A model generated the notes under the pieces. That model ran no database searches, had not been told where the DNA came from, and saw only the letters and a program-made list of their open reading frames with translations. From NCBI GenBank assembly GCA_902702965.1, contig CACRXP010000606.1, positions 44,862-108,861 on the forward strand: 64,000 nt of DNA, given 5' to 3'. This document shows positions 32,600 to 44,127 of the stretch, piece by piece. The translations under genes were made by a program, and so were the position numbers. Source of the DNA: Spirometra erinaceieuropaei (taxonomy: Eukaryota > Platyhelminthes > Cestoda > Diphyllobothriidea > Diphyllobothriidae). Each line of letters begins with the position of its first letter. Position 1 is the stretch's first letter.

Positions 32600-32920
32600 A
32601 TTGGGTCGCACGCGTGAGCAAGGCCACCACACGTGCTCGGCGCTGCAGCGCACGCCGATCGGCCGTTTAACTTCACGCGTGTATCACGCCGCCGGCTTGG
32701 TACTCTTTTCAAGCCTTACGCCCTGACTCCAAGCCACTTGCGCTCTCCATAACACACTTCATCCTTCTCAATGGAGCCAGCAGGTGACAGATGTGTTGCC
32801 AGCAAAGAAAGTTTCTTCGAGGCTCATTAAACGTTTGTGCTCGCGATTAAGGGCTCCACCTTCTTACTCTTAAATAAACCAGACTGCAGGTCGCCGATCA
32901 CCCAATGCCAGTATATAGGC
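32600..32920. other. Unassigned CpG-rich then neutral stretch
   Basis: CpG-dense to about 32700, ordinary after that. No ORF with recognisable similarity. Confidence 0.3.
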
Positions 32921-32924
32921 CAGT

Positions 32925-33460
32925 ACATTTTAAGGGTAATAGGCAATGCCTTTGAAAACCCTATTGAAAACGATACATGCATTATCTAACTTTAAATAAA
33001 CACGGTACTAGAATGTTGTCAGTAGTATATACACTCAACAGAATATTTGCTTTTGAAATGCAGGGCCGAAACTCGAGAACATTCAGTCGTAGATGATATC
33101 GGCAAAGTGAAATGACAGACATCCGCATTAGCGGTAGGCGTATGCAAGGCATTTGTTTGGCACCACAGAGCTGTTCTGTCCAGATAAGCGGTATTTTCCA
33201 GGCAAATATACATCTAGTCTTTGCTTAGATGTCTCCGTGGTATCCGCCATTATTACGTCCTCGGTAAGCCCGCTCCAGGCACCGACGACTTGCTGTGAAA
33301 AAGAATATCTGCGAATGTCCAGGCGGCATTGGGATCCTCTAAGTTTTAGAGAGTTCCCACGCAGGTTTGTTGCTGTGTGTCTGAAAGTAAAGAACAATGA
33401 CTACGAGGTAAGGTCGACTGCCTTCGGTGACAATACTGCATGTTGAAGCCTTCTGCAGGA
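32925..33460 (-). pseudogene. 3' end of CR1-like element (C-terminus plus 3' UTR)
   Basis: The minus frame 33397-33128 contains RGNSLKLRGSQCRLDIRRYS and FSQQVVGAWSGLTEDVIMAD, the conserved end of CR1-like RTs. The 3' UTR ends near 32925 with TTTTAAGGGTAATAGGCAAT followed by CCTTTGAAAACCCTATT. A close relative lies at 58665-59150 in the same orientation. Confidence 0.65.
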
Positions 33461-34685
33461 ATGAACTACAATTGCACTCACACATTACTTATTGAGTGTG
33501 AGTAGGAGAATTGTTTTCGTATAATTCAATCCGTCAAACGTGCGCGTGGCAGACCGCCCACTGCAAGAGACGAAGCTCACCCCGCTCCAGGATTTGGACG
33601 CGGCCGTGACTTGGATGCTATTTGCTTGTAGTGGAACGGGCTTCTGTTGCATCTACCTCTCGCCATATGCATCCCGCCCTCAAATGGCAAGACAAAGTCA
33701 AGACCACCGGAGGTGAGTGTGGGCGAAGCGGCATGAACGATGTGTGAGGGTTTGCCGGTTATTGGTGCGCATGTAGGTCACCCGAGCTGCGCCAATTTGC
33801 TTATCAATAGCGTGTGTGTCACTGGTCGAATAGGCCGTGCGTTCTACCAACGCGTGTTTGACGGGCGTCTGGACGCTCATCTGTTAAAAGGCAGCTAGAA
33901 ATCCCCAAACCCCGAAGTTTTATAACTGTTAACATGCTACTATCTTGATTTCAATAACCCATTTTGTTCACATAAACTTTAACACTGGTGGACTTGTTGA
34001 GCGCAACTTCAGTCAATAAGTTGTTCTCTGTTATTTGGCAAATTCACCAGCTTTTAACACCCCTGTTTCATTAGCAATCTCGGGCGTTCAGCGTGCTGAA
34101 ATTACTTGTAAATCTTTACAAATCAACTGCTGTCTATGCAGACTTGTATTTTTTTTAAATGGAGTTCTCAAGAGCTTTTGTCATTTACTCCAAATACACT
34201 GATTTGATTTGAAACCCATGCGATATCTGGGTGCTCTGGCAGTGTCGATAGTTAAAGCGTGCATGACAGGTGTGCGTTAAACCTACTGGCAGTGACGCTC
34301 CAGTCGAGTTGTGATGCATTAGCAGGCAACCAATCAGCGTACTACGTATTACTTCGAATGTTCGAGTGCAAGGGGGAGGGGTCTATCTGCATTGTTCGTA
34401 TTGCCTGCTTTTGCTGTCCTTTGTGTACTGGCAGTGGTCAAGAAAACGACAAACCAGGGAAAACACAGATAGAAACGTGGTGTTGGGGTGAGGATGTCTC
34501 CAATAATAATACTGGCGGGGAGATGAGCTGGCCTTTTGTGGAGGAGGATGTGGGTTTGTCGCAGTGACGTTGCGGTGGATCTGAAGGTATCCGACCATGC
34601 CCCTCTGTGCCCCACATCTCAGTTGGTAGTGAGGACACTTTGACAGAGGCTGGGCGATGTAGACGTTGGTTCATGATGTTGCTAT
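33461..34685. other. Unassigned region
   Basis: Includes an open plus frame 34259-34567 (102 aa, Cys-rich in the middle, IVRIACFCCPLCTGSG) and overlapping minus frames. None is recognised. The rest is featureless. Confidence 0.3.
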
Positions 34686-34687
34686 CC

Positions 34688-34866
34688 CCCGTCTCAGGTT
34701 TTCTTGACTTTGTCTTGACGTCGGGTCCAGGCGGGGAATTGGGAAGAGAGAGTGCGGTAGATGCTGCGCAAGTTCACTATCACTATAAACTAAGTCACGC
34801 GCAAGTCACCGTGCCTGCTGCACCTCGCTGTGTAGCACACGGTGAACATTGTCCGAGTTGACAGTC
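34688..34866 (+). repeat. Small dispersed repeat Q, copy 3
   Basis: Shares with 41845-42045 a preceding CAGGTTTTCTTGACTTTGTC-like stretch, then GGGTCCAGG.GGGGA, AGAGTGCGGTAGATGCTG, CAAGTCACCGTGCCTGCT and CACACGGTGAACATTGTC. Confidence 0.5.
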
Positions 34867-34984
34867 GAACTGTCGTCTGATTGGTTGGTCTGGAAGAGAG
34901 TTGCTCGTTCACATCGCGGTGCGCCAGGCTGATCCACACAGCGGGCATCCATCTACGCTGCGGGACTGGTGAGAGTGGGGGCGA

Positions 34985-35345
34985 GTAAACACAAAGGCTT
35001 CCGACTGACTGGCCGTCCTTGAGACAAGCCATCACTTGTGTAAACCGTTCCGAACATCCGAATTGAATCACGGCTCCCCACGTTCCGTCACGATTCATGA
35101 CGTTTAATCCACAAAGGTACTATGGAGGCTGCTGGTCCACTTGCTTGCAGCCGGCAGGCAGCGAAGATGATGTACGCACGTCCTTCCACGATTTCGCAAA
35201 CAGCATCGCGTTTCTGGAACGAGCCGTGTAGCCGCAATTTGGTGGCATGCGAGTAAAATTCGTGCCTGGAATATTGAGGAAGGAGATCGCACGATGATCG
35301 TTACAGATGCGGCGGTTTCCTTCTCATTTGTTGAGGTTACCGATG
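34985..35345 (-). pseudogene. RTE/Jockey-like RT fragment
   Basis: The minus frame 35292-35104 ends ASKWTSSLHSTFVD, the 'HLYSTFVDLTKAFD' RT block of the family seen at 5525-6470. Further pieces toward 35000 match its next block (MFGTVYT.., GLSQGRPVS), with stops between. Confidence 0.5.
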
Positions 35346-37500
35346 GCCTTGAAGCCCTATGGCATCTGTCCTTATCCTAGCATCTTCTAAAACGGCGAAA
35401 TCAGTTTGCTCGGAGGTTTCTGGCCGCTGTGTTGGTAAACTTCAGCTGGGTCGGCGGCCGAAGTATTTTTACTGGACATCTGTTATTCAAACCTCACAGC
35501 CTTCAGCAAAAAGGAGCGGACGATCAAAAACAGCATATGATGCCACTTGGGCGGTTAATTGACAGGGCTCTAGTGGATTGCAGATAAGCGGCTTGAAACG
35601 TTACTGAAGCGCTCGGTTCAGCGCTCCAGAATCTGTACTTTATAGGACATTTGAACGTTACCGTCTGAATTGGCCAGTGACGTATGTCCCTTGATTTAGA
35701 GGCCAAGACTGTTTTGAGGACCGCGAAAGAGTTCCCTTGTTTTGCCGCGGTCTGCATATCCTCCGATCTCTTTCGTCTTGTCGGTCAGTTCTCCATTCTG
35801 CATCTCCTTCAGCCTTAACTGCTTCTTGTAGTATTTTAGATACGTGTTGAGTTCCCCTGAGACATGATTAGGACTGATTACAACTCAATTTCTAACTCTG
35901 TTACCGTAAGGCAGCAAACGATGTTTACCTTACTAGGAATACTCGCGAATCTTAGGCGGCCGGTGGATTCCACTAGGTGGTATGCACACACTCGACCTTC
36001 AAGCATGACGTCTGGTTTTGAAATGGAATATCGTGGGGGATAGCACCCGATGACACAATTTTGCATACGTATTGTGCATCCCGGTAGTAAAAACCCGATT
36101 GTCAAGCATGACCAGATACCGCGAGCTCACAATGAAGGCGTGCTCTGTGACAGACATTCGAACTCGTAACCTGCCATGGAAAACACACACACATACAATT
36201 CGAATGCTTGTGGTTTGAGCGTTGCAGCATGGTCTGGCGGACAGACACCCGGATGCCTGCGGACCAGTGCAGTCGAAGGGTCAGAACGCATCAAACAAAT
36301 CGGGCGAGGACACGAGCAGTCAACGAGCATCATAACTGTCAGCGAGGAGTACAGAGACGACTTTGCCGAAGAGCTGGGGGCGGTGGGCACACCGCTCTTC
36401 TCCGCCCCTCAACCAGCCAACACACCATCCGACGTGCCTGCCTCCCACCAGTGTTATTTCCCTAAATCGCTCTCGCCCAACGGTCTATCAACCGAATTGA
36501 AATTGGAGATCCAACTACGACATCGATCAGTTTCGTTGTTATGAGGCCTCAATTGTCACTCACCACAAAATCACGTTTCCAAATCGGGAGTCGGGGTGAC
36601 AGAGTTCAGGTAGTAGTTTCTACTGAGATGGGGCGCACATCCGGCTGGTGGTGAGAACTAGTAGGAGCGAAACACCAGCATGGGCAGGGCGCATTAGGTC
36701 AATCTGACAGAAGGACAGTCAACCAACCATCACTGACGACGACGATGGGAAAGGCATCGGGCGCGTGTAAACAGGTGTGGCTTTGCAACTGTAATAAGCC
36801 CCTGCGTGGTCGATTGGAGACAGACATCGACAATGCAGAAAATCGACATGACCGCAACTAGCGGAAAAAAGTAGCGGAGTGCTCGGCTCCGTCCGAGTCG
36901 GCCAGTACATGTTGCGAGTTTACCGGAGTACTAATGATCGCTTCCCATTGCGGCCTGCGGGCGTAGACTCTCGCGCGAAGTTGAGCCAGTTGGCACGGCA
37001 ACTCCGCACGTGGAAGAGGCCGCGGCCAGTCCCCATCAGTTAGCTCCCTCGACAGGTCGTGGCGGGGTTGAGGGAGATTAAATCTCACGAAGATTAAGCA
37101 TTCGGGTCGGTTCAGCACCGTCAGGCCATCGCAGCTAGCAAAGGCCACAACTGATGGTTCCATTCCCTAACCCCCTACATGCAGTCATTCACTACAGACA
37201 CGGCGGACAGACCTGATCGGAGAATGAATCACAGGGGCCACCGACTGACGGTCTCCAAGCTCATCTAGAGCGCCTCCGATCCAGACAAAACTTAACTATG
37301 ACGCGTGTATGAGTCGGAATTTCTCGGTGTCGTGGGTGGCAAAATCGCATTCAGTATGAGTCCAGTGACATGTAACAATGCCATTTCTGGAGGCGTTTTG
37401 TTTAAAAACGCCTCCCTAAGGTAGTATTTTGACACTGACAAGTTGTTCCATGAATAGCGGTATTCCGATTTTACATATTACGACCAGATAAATTGCAATC
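35346..37500. other. Unassigned region
   Basis: Contains the ORF listed at 36176-36544 and other short frames. No recognised gene or repeat otherwise. Confidence 0.3.
36176..36544 (+). CDS. Unrecognised 122-aa ORF
   Basis: Begins MENTHTYNSNACGLSVAAWS and continues through a hydrophilic, protein-like middle (SERIKQIGRGHEQSTSIITV then SEEYRDDFAEELGAVG). An overlapping minus frame is also open over much of the same interval, so strand choice is uncertain. Kept as a weak candidate only. Confidence 0.2.
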   Translation: MENTHTYNSNACGLSVAAWSGGQTPGCLRTSAVEGSERIKQIGRGHEQSTSIITVSEEYRDDFAEELGAVGTPLFSAPQPANTPSDVPASHQCYFPKSLSPNGLSTELKLEIQLRHRSVSLL

Positions 37501-37559
37501 ACATACGGCGGTGTTGGTTGGAAAAAATATCGGCTAGATCGCAGTTGGTGGCCAAGAAT

Positions 37560-37900
37560 GGGAAGCGGACGGCGAACTTAACCCTAATCCTAACCTTAGC
37601 CTTAACCTCAACCGTAAAAGTTAACCCTAACGGCATCCCTAACCGTAGCCCTTGGACATAGCCGTAACTGAGAAGCCTAACCGTAATACTGAAACCCACT
37701 CGTACGCTCAAACCCTAACCGTAACCCGAAAACCTAAGCCTAAAAGCATAACCCTAACCTGAAAATCGGAAATCATAAACTGGTTCCCTAATTCTAACCT
37801 CAACCGTAAAACGGAAGCCAAATGGGACAGATGTGGTTATGGAGCCCCACAAAATAGCCCCAGTAAACAAACCCCCCAGCTACCTGTAATACGGGTCCTG
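37560..37900. repeat. CCCTAA-like block with companion sequence
   Basis: Degenerate AACCCTAACC units from 37570 to about 37800, followed by the inverted counterpart of the 17160-17230 companion sequence (AGATGTGGTTATGGAGCCCC, AGCTACCTGTAATACGGGTC). Confirms a dispersed unit that carries telomere-like DNA. Confidence 0.5.
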
Positions 37901-38660
37901 GGTACCAACTGCGACCTGGCCAAAATATCGCGTCAATTATAACGGTTTATCCGTCGCTGTTTGAGGCTTAGGTGGCAAAGACCCCAGGGACATAACCTCA
38001 GGGCTCGAGTTTGCACTTAAGCTTTCTTAAACACCAGAACACAATGCAGGCTACGATTGTGGGTCGAAAATCGATTCCACTAGCTAATATAAAACAGTGT
38101 ACAGCAACCCGTGAACGAAGTTAGATTTACGAGTCTTTCAGGACGAAGAGTCCGGTCTAGTGCAGTCAGGAGAGCTTCGAGTGAAAACACCATAGACGAA
38201 GAGGTACCCTTGATGTACACCGAACACAGGCCTTCTGGCTTCGACGGTCTCCGGCCGCTTGACTGAAAAGAGACGCCACAGTGCGAGGCCGCCTGTAATG
38301 AGTGCAACGAACACATTGTTTATGAGGCTGATCACCCATCTTAACCGAGACCTTGGGCATTTGGGGAAGCGTCGGTGGATGTGAACTCACGGATTGATTA
38401 TACCACCATGCCTGTCCTCAAAAAGCAATTGGGATACATAAGCTATAAAGGTGTCTCTTTACATCAGCACAAAAAACAAGAAAAGAAATGAAACAAACGC
38501 CAAGTGACTGGTAAAAAAATATGAATTCCAGCAAATGCAAGAGTCCGCGCGAGCGGACATGTGGGGGAAGGGAGAGCTGGAGGCCGGACCGGTCTACTCT
38601 CGAATTTGTTGTCACTTGCCTTTGCCAAGCTAAGAGTGAAGTGGACAGAAGAGAAGCTCC
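37901..38660. other. Unassigned stretch
   Basis: Short overlapping ORFs only; nothing recognised. Confidence 0.3.
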
Positions 38661-38662
38661 CT

Positions 38663-39391
38663 CTATCCGGTGGTGGGTAATTCTGTCCGAGAGACCCAAA
38701 TGGTAGGAAACTCGTGAATGACAAAACCGTCATAGGTTAGCACCTCATTCAGAGTGGTTCTGGGAAAGATCTCGCGTTTTGGGTAAATCGCACCCCTAGT
38801 TGACTGCTGTTTCCCTCCTTCACACTGGATGTAGAAGAAGAAGGTAAGGGAGGAGTCGGTGGTAGCTGTGGCGGCGGCGGCCTTCTGAGCTGTGGAGGGA
38901 GGCGCAGTGATGAGCCAGCTGACAACTGCCCCGGCAGGTGCCTTGCTGGTGACAAGGCTCTCCTGCTCGACGGAGGAGAGGGCAGTGACCTTGTCGCGCC
39001 AAATGGCCTCCATCGACCAATCTGGGTGACAGGAGTGTACGAGGATGCGCAACGGACTGAGCAGTTGGTCGCACCAGCGCTGATCATCGCGTAGACAGGC
39101 ACGATGGCCTCCCTCTGGATGGGAGCTAGGTAGGAGACAGAACTCTAGGGTCCACATGATAATGGGTACTGAGGCCGGAAGGTCGTTACTGTTGCTGACG
39201 AAGGTCTTATTCATACGCGCACGTTTGAGCAGGGGGCTTAGAGCACGGAAATCGATGCCTAAAGAACGTGCAAGGACAGCGAGCTTTGACTGGCCTGGCG
39301 ATGGCCGACGACATGATTGGCGGAGCTGGCAAGGGTAATGATGGGGACAAGAGTAACACGTTTTAAGCATACGGCGTGTCCAGAGCAACAT
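38663..39391 (-). CDS. Unrecognised 242-aa ORF
   Basis: The longest host-like open frame not assigned to a mobile element. It has a hydrophilic, helix-like start (SKLAVLARSLGIDFRALSPL), a middle with several Trp and Cys (RWCDQLLSPLRILVHSCHPD), an Ala/Thr-rich segment (STAQKAAAATATTDSSL), and a Cys/Lys tail (REIFPRTTLNEVLTYDGFVI). A polypyrimidine tract ending ACATCCAG at about 38825 could be a splice acceptor, so only part may be exonic. Overlapping frames in other phases are open too, typical of GC-rich DNA. No domain recognised. Confidence 0.25.
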   Translation of the reverse strand: MLLWTRRMLKTCYSCPHHYPCQLRQSCRRPSPGQSKLAVLARSLGIDFRALSPLLKRARMNKTFVSNSNDLPASVPIIMWTLEFCLLPSSHPEGGHRACLRDDQRWCDQLLSPLRILVHSCHPDWSMEAIWRDKVTALSSVEQESLVTSKAPAGAVVSWLITAPPSTAQKAAAATATTDSSLTFFFYIQCEGGKQQSTRGAIYPKREIFPRTTLNEVLTYDGFVIHEFPTIWVSRTELPTTG

Positions 39392-39589
39392 TTAAGTATG
39401 CAAATTACTTAAGAGGCAAAAAAAGGTGAGAATCACATCCGACTAAGGTCCCTGACCAAGGTAGGCGCACTCATCCTCACCAAACACTATTGGCCAATTC
39501 TCAACTGATGTTATATTCGAGGACCAGAGAATTCGGTGGTGAAACTCAAGAAACACTGACAGAAACTCTCGGTTTTAAAGGAAAGATGG

Positions 39590-40110
39590 GTTTGCAATAT
39601 TGATCACAATGCATATTTCGGCCACGAGGGGGAAGTCGACTTTTGAATGCCCATCTTTTCTGCCGCTTGCGAAAATCCCAGAAAGGGACTACTTAGATAG
39701 CATGCTTTTTTCCACTACTTTCTGATGCCCTTATAGAATGAAACACATTTTATAGAGGACATGCATAGAAACATCGCCTCTTATACTCGTTTTGTAGTAA
39801 ATTATGTCTTCCTTAAATTTTCAACTCTGAAGGTAACTTCTAGTTCTAAAAAGGTATGCAATTATGAGATTTTTCCGGACCGTGAAATGGCTATTCGAAT
39901 AGCATCTTATCTGTATGTGCATTAATGCTGCTTATGAAGCATACATGTTCATTGCAAGATTTTGTGAAGCCTGTATGGTATCATCTTAAGAGCATGGCGG
40001 AGTGGGCGATATTTCTTAAATAGAAAGTGTACAGCTTGTAGTTTGGAACCTTAGACATAAGTGCAACGGCAAGTTTGCGATAAAAAAACTGATAGATATC
40101 CCTTCAAAGA
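39590..40110. mobile_element. Decayed long-TIR element relic, copy e
   Basis: Matches one half of the TA-flanked element: GGGACTACTTAGATAGCATG, TGATGCCCTTATAGAATGAA, a CTTATACTCG..TTGTAG..AAATTATGTCTTCC stretch, GACCGTGAAATGGC, and GTGTACAGCTTGTAGTTTGG. Neither terminal repeat end is preserved. Confidence 0.5.
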
Positions 40111-40890
40111 GTGGAATAGCTGGAGATGTGATCCACTGTGGACTGTGTACATAAAAGGATATTTTGTTTAGATTTATACGGGCACCGACATCGAAAAGGC
40201 GTACTACTTAAATAGTCGTTTCGGCGAGTGAGACAGTAAGGGAGCGCATTAGAGTCAGAGGTCTGGCGCGACTCAAATATCATGCGATTACGTTTAACGA
40301 TAATCAATATGACAAACCCACCCATGTAGTCCTTTATAACCGCAACCACACTTTAAAATATCGGTTAATGTTTCATGCTGAAAAAAGCAGACGCCAGCCT
40401 ATGAACAAGTCAGACCTCCAAGTCTCGTCTCGTGAGGAAATGCATTTGCTGTTTAAGAAGTGACATAAATTCCACGGCAACCCCACCATAAAAAGTCGCG
40501 GAGAAAGCAACTTTTAAAATGAAAAAACGAGGTCCAGATTACCAGCGTCTAAGTCCGCAAACAATGTCTAAAGTGTTTATAAAAACATGGCCTCCAAAAC
40601 AGTAGTTCCGTCTGCAGATATCCGACGAGGAGGCAGTATCGATTAAGTAAACCCGCCGCACCTTGTATGGGGAGGAAATGAGCCTTGGGGTCGCCGCAAG
40701 AGTTTGCATGGCGACTAGCAATTGCACTAACAAGAGTAGGCACACTAAAACGGCCATTTTGGTTTATTTGTCGCCATCAGCCAGTGATGCTATAATTCCG
40801 GGCTGCAAGCCCGAGAAATGTCCATTTTCGAACAATGTACGCCACTCCCATGTGATTGGATACTTCCAATCTCACCCGACATGATGAAAG
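40111..40890. other. Unassigned stretch
   Basis: No gene recognised. Overlapping short minus frames at 40539-40757 are hydrophobic at the start (VCLLLLVQLLVAMQTLA), resembling a signal peptide, but too short and uncertain to call. Confidence 0.3.
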
Positions 40891-40893
40891 CCC

Positions 40894-40955
40894 GTTGGTG
40901 CAGTGATGAGAGGATTGCTCTATGACCAACTGACTCGCAGTTCAAATCTCGAGTT
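40894..40955 (+). repeat. tRNA-like SINE head (weak)
   Basis: CCGTTGGTGCAGTGATGAGA resembles an A box and GCAGTTCAAATCTCG a B box, spaced about 40 bases, with a tRNA-like CTATGACCAACTGACTC between. The acceptor stem is not convincing. Confidence 0.3.
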
Positions 40956-41061
40956 TGCAGTTTTGGATTAGAGCGTCACTGGTTGATGACGAAAAGTAAA
41001 CCCAGATGGCCCTTCTAGTGTCCCAGACTTTTCCGATGAAACATTATCTACTTTTATTAAT

Positions 41062-41448
41062 ATGTATGAAGTGGCACAGTTGGATAGGTTAAAACGGCCA
41101 GCACGGTCGTACCTGGAAAGCAAAGTAATCGTAAGTTCCAGTTTGACGATTGAGTTTGCACCCGGACCCGGACCGGCTGACACAACCCTACCAGCCTCCA
41201 GTTTTAATGATCCACAGCCTATGGTGTCACGGGTGAACGAAATCGTTAAATTGTTTGATTTACCCATAAACGCTGGTAAAATCGAAGTGTTTTCAGTTGC
41301 GTCCCAGACCAGAAAACTGGAGGTGTTTGACCACCACTGCCCGGGGACCATCATTAGCGATGACATCTCAGATCACCCAAAAAAGTGTAACCGCATGTTA
41401 CCAGTTCAATATGCCGGTCGCTGCTGCCGACGTAGTCCTGGAAGGTAG
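41062..41448 (+). CDS. Unrecognised 128-aa ORF
   Basis: A plus frame, open from 40987, contains protein-like sequence (SDETLSTFINMYEVAQLDRL, then PARSYLESKVIVSSSLTIEF and MVSRVNEIVKLFDLPINAGK). The complementary strand also has a 132-aa frame over nearly the same interval, so the call is weak. Could be a cryptic exon or an old element ORF. Confidence 0.25.
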   Translation: MYEVAQLDRLKRPARSYLESKVIVSSSLTIEFAPGPGPADTTLPASSFNDPQPMVSRVNEIVKLFDLPINAGKIEVFSVASQTRKLEVFDHHCPGTIISDDISDHPKKCNRMLPVQYAGRCCRRSPGR

Positions 41449-41679
41449 CAGGGTGGTAGATTGGTGACAGTGGCCCTTCTGTATGCGCATCTATGTGTGT
41501 ATGTGTGTTGCGCTGCTGCTGTTGCCAGACCTAGTGTGTGCGCGCGTTCGCGCTGATGCTAACGTGTATGTGAATATGCCCCAGGGTTTATGAGCACCTG
41601 CTATGACATGATCAGCAGACTATAGCACTGACAGCCTCGTGTGCGCTGACAGTTCTCCGGTAGCCGGTTCTCTGGCGGT

Positions 41680-41860
41680 AGATGCGCTTGAGCTCCCGCT
41701 AGGTATGCAGGTCGCATGCATGGTTGCCCAGTCATCCACATCCTTTCTGTTGTGTTGGTCGAAATCCTGGTCAAGTGTTGGTTGTGGACCAGGGAGTGTG
41801 GTGGCACGCCTGGGTGAGGGTCCGGCCGCGTTATCCACCTGCGCCCTCCCCCGCCTCCAG
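41680..41860 (+). repeat. Dispersed repeat P, copy 1
   Basis: Shares with the reverse complement of 59340-59545 the series GAAATCCTGGTCAAGTGTT, GTTGTGGACYAGGGRGTGT, GTGGTRCGCCT. It directly precedes repeat Q here, so P and Q may be parts of one composite. Confidence 0.45.
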
Positions 41861-42045
41861 GTTTCTTGGCTCTGTCTTGACACCAGGTCCAGGTGGGGAG
41901 GAGAGAGTGTGGTAGAGGCTGTGCGGGTCTACTCTCATTATAAACTATCCATGCGCAAGTCATCATGCCTGCTTCGCCTTGCTGTGGAGCACATGGTGGA
42001 CATTGTCGGATGCGACGGTCAAACTATCACCACGCCAGTCGCTGT
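41861..42045 (+). repeat. Small dispersed repeat Q, copy 4
   Basis: CAGGTCCAGGTGGGGAGGAG, AGAGTGTGGTAGAGGCTG, CATGCGCAAGTCATCATGCC and GTGGAGCACATGGTGGACAT align with the other Q copies in the same orientation. Confidence 0.5.
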
Positions 42046-43380
42046 CTGAGCACGCACTTTGGATATATTTTGAGCCGGTGTCGTATGGGAAGACTTAATA
42101 CTGGGAACAGATTGTACGCAGAACCAAGTAAATAAAACGTCGTAGGGGTGGAGTCCATCGACCGCTATCCATATTTTATGTAAATATCCGTCAGATGCTT
42201 CGCAGCTGTAAAAGCCTTAAAGAGTGGCCAGAAGTCGCGGAATTGCAGAACGACAAAGCATTGAGAAACGGAGGACCTTCAAGTGGAGAAAAGTCAAGCG
42301 ACTTCACGCCGCAAAAAGCATTCCCCTCTTCGGGAGCGACGAGTCCCTAGGTGATTAACTTTCGTGACTGCCTCTTCCCATTATTTCGTCGATCGAACAA
42401 TGTCCGAAAGAGGGCAAGACATAAAACGCGCTGAAAGCGTCTTTCATCCATGTGCATAGCTATTACAAACGAAGAGACCTAAGCAACCTAAATTATTAGG
42501 ATACACAATACCATTCTCTTGCAAAAGCCTCAATCCTCCCTAAAAGAATTACAAGGAGAAATGGGGGAGACAGTAGTCAATCGGAACAGGATGATAGCAT
42601 ACGGTGTCCGCCTATGGACACAAACGTCAGACAGTTGTTGACGTCCAGATACGTTTAAAAAGTCGACTGTTTTTACACATTTTTTGTATGCCTGATGACG
42701 ATCCTGGAAACCCGAGTCCAAAATTTGTGAAATAAACAATTTACATGACCTCGGCATATATCTAAACATATCTTATGAAACGTTAAAGCGGTTTCGCACT
42801 AATTACCCATTGTTCGTGATATGAAACGGCATAATGCTGTCGAAAAACCGTTACGAATTTTTTGGTCTCACTAAGATGAGGCAAAGCTGAGGGAGCCCAG
42901 AGTTATTATTAGGTAAAAAGTGATGCAATCTCCATCCCAGCCGCCTCTACAGCCTTTTAAGTCTTCATTGAGAAAATTATATGAACTGTTGAGGCAGCAT
43001 CTAGCGACTACAAGGACTTTTTTGGTGATGACTCGCTACGGGGGACCAGAATAAGGGACGGCTTGAAGTTAACCATTCCTGTTGAAGAGACGAGTACCAT
43101 AGGTCAGCACCTGGAGGACATCAGGCACCAATTAAGGGACGGATCGACGATAATTTGAATTACTGGGTAAATCAGTACCAACATGAGGAAAGTTAGAAAA
43201 AATGAAAATAGAGCAAACTCTGAGCTGACTACGCAAAAAAGCTACATCAGGGGCGATAAGCCATGTCTAACATTCCCAAGTCGATTTAAGTGGACCTAAC
43301 ATAATATCTCCACTGTGTACGTTCCATTTCCAGATTTAGTTTATGTCTGATAGGTGAAACAGGTAAGTGTCCCTATTTAT
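42046..43380. other. Unassigned region, with a possible plus-strand exon near 42995-43160
   Basis: Mostly featureless. One plus frame from about 42990 to 43158 lacks an ATG but reads SSDYKDFFGDDSLRGTRIRD, then GLKLTIPVEETSTIGQHLED and IRHQLRDGSTII before a stop. An AG (GAGGCAG) precedes it. It is hydrophilic and protein-like, but I recognise no family. Later BCD1 exons would also be expected on the minus strand here but were not identified. Confidence 0.25.
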
Positions 43381-43433
43381 CATGTCGGAGGAACGTGGAA
43401 AAGGCAATAATGACCATAAAAATGACTGACTAC

Positions 43434-43840
43434 CCGGCCGGATGTTCTGTCAATTTTATAGAGCAATTTCTGAGTTCAAAAACTTTAAATCCGTCCAGTA
43501 ACACAGGAGCAAATAGGCCAATAAACTCCCTCACCTCGGACAGCTGCCTCTCCCTTGTTTCGTTTTCACGATCAACTGCTTCTAGAAGGCGATAATCTGA
43601 CAAGAAGTTGAAATAATCATAGTCCTTTCGGGATACGAAGGCAGCCAAATTACGCTTTCCTGAACATCCAGTTTCATTTTTGTGCTGCAGACAGCATTGG
43701 AGGGAACAGGTCTTTAGAGCACAACGGGGACAAGTGTACTTGGCCTCGACAGAGGAGCAGACCTTGCACAACGCCGCAGTCTTAACTCCGCTACATGGCA
43801 GAGATGACGACGCCTCGGATCTCTGAGGTCCGTCTGGATC
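43434..43840 (-). CDS. ZNHIT6: BCD1/ZNHIT6 (box C/D snoRNA protein 1), HIT zinc finger exon
   Basis: The exon encodes a complete HIT-type zinc finger: CKVC, eight residues, CPRC, four, CSLQC, then C-x3-H and a final Cys (spacing C-x2-C-x8-C-x2-C-x4-C-x3-C-x3-H-x5-C). The BCD1-specific follow-on is FNFLSDYRLLEAVDRENETR, equivalent to the LLSDYRFLEDV region of animal ZNHIT6, then LLDGFKVFELRNCSI. The family acts in the nucleus in assembly of box C/D snoRNPs. Proposed acceptor is CTGCAG before GATCCAGACGG (exon start 43840; 43846 is also in phase) and proposed donor is GG|GTAGTC (end 43434). Unspliced, the frame stops at 43430. The C-terminal half must be in further exons not identified here. 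Confidence 0.75.
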
Positions 43841-44127
43841 CTGCAGCTGCATTCGGGTTTCTGTGCCTTTCCTCCAAAAAAAGGTTTGTAATTAGGAAAA
43901 AGCCCTGCAAGGGAGAGGTTGCGGTATAAACTACAGATGAGGGCTCGGGAGATTCAAAAGAATAGTACTAATACTTGTGCAGACCAAATAGAAATAGGCG
44001 TGCGTTGACACTCCAATGACAGATAATAGACGTGAGTAACTGGCACCATTTGCGGATTGGGTCTATGGGCTGCCAAGTGATTGGTCAAGCAACAGCATGC
44101 GTGATACGCTTCAGACGGGCCGCTCAC

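Noticed and set aside
38080..38200. Hammerhead-like GAC/GAAG pattern
   Set aside because: Lacks both CUGANGA and GAAA core sequences in the right order.
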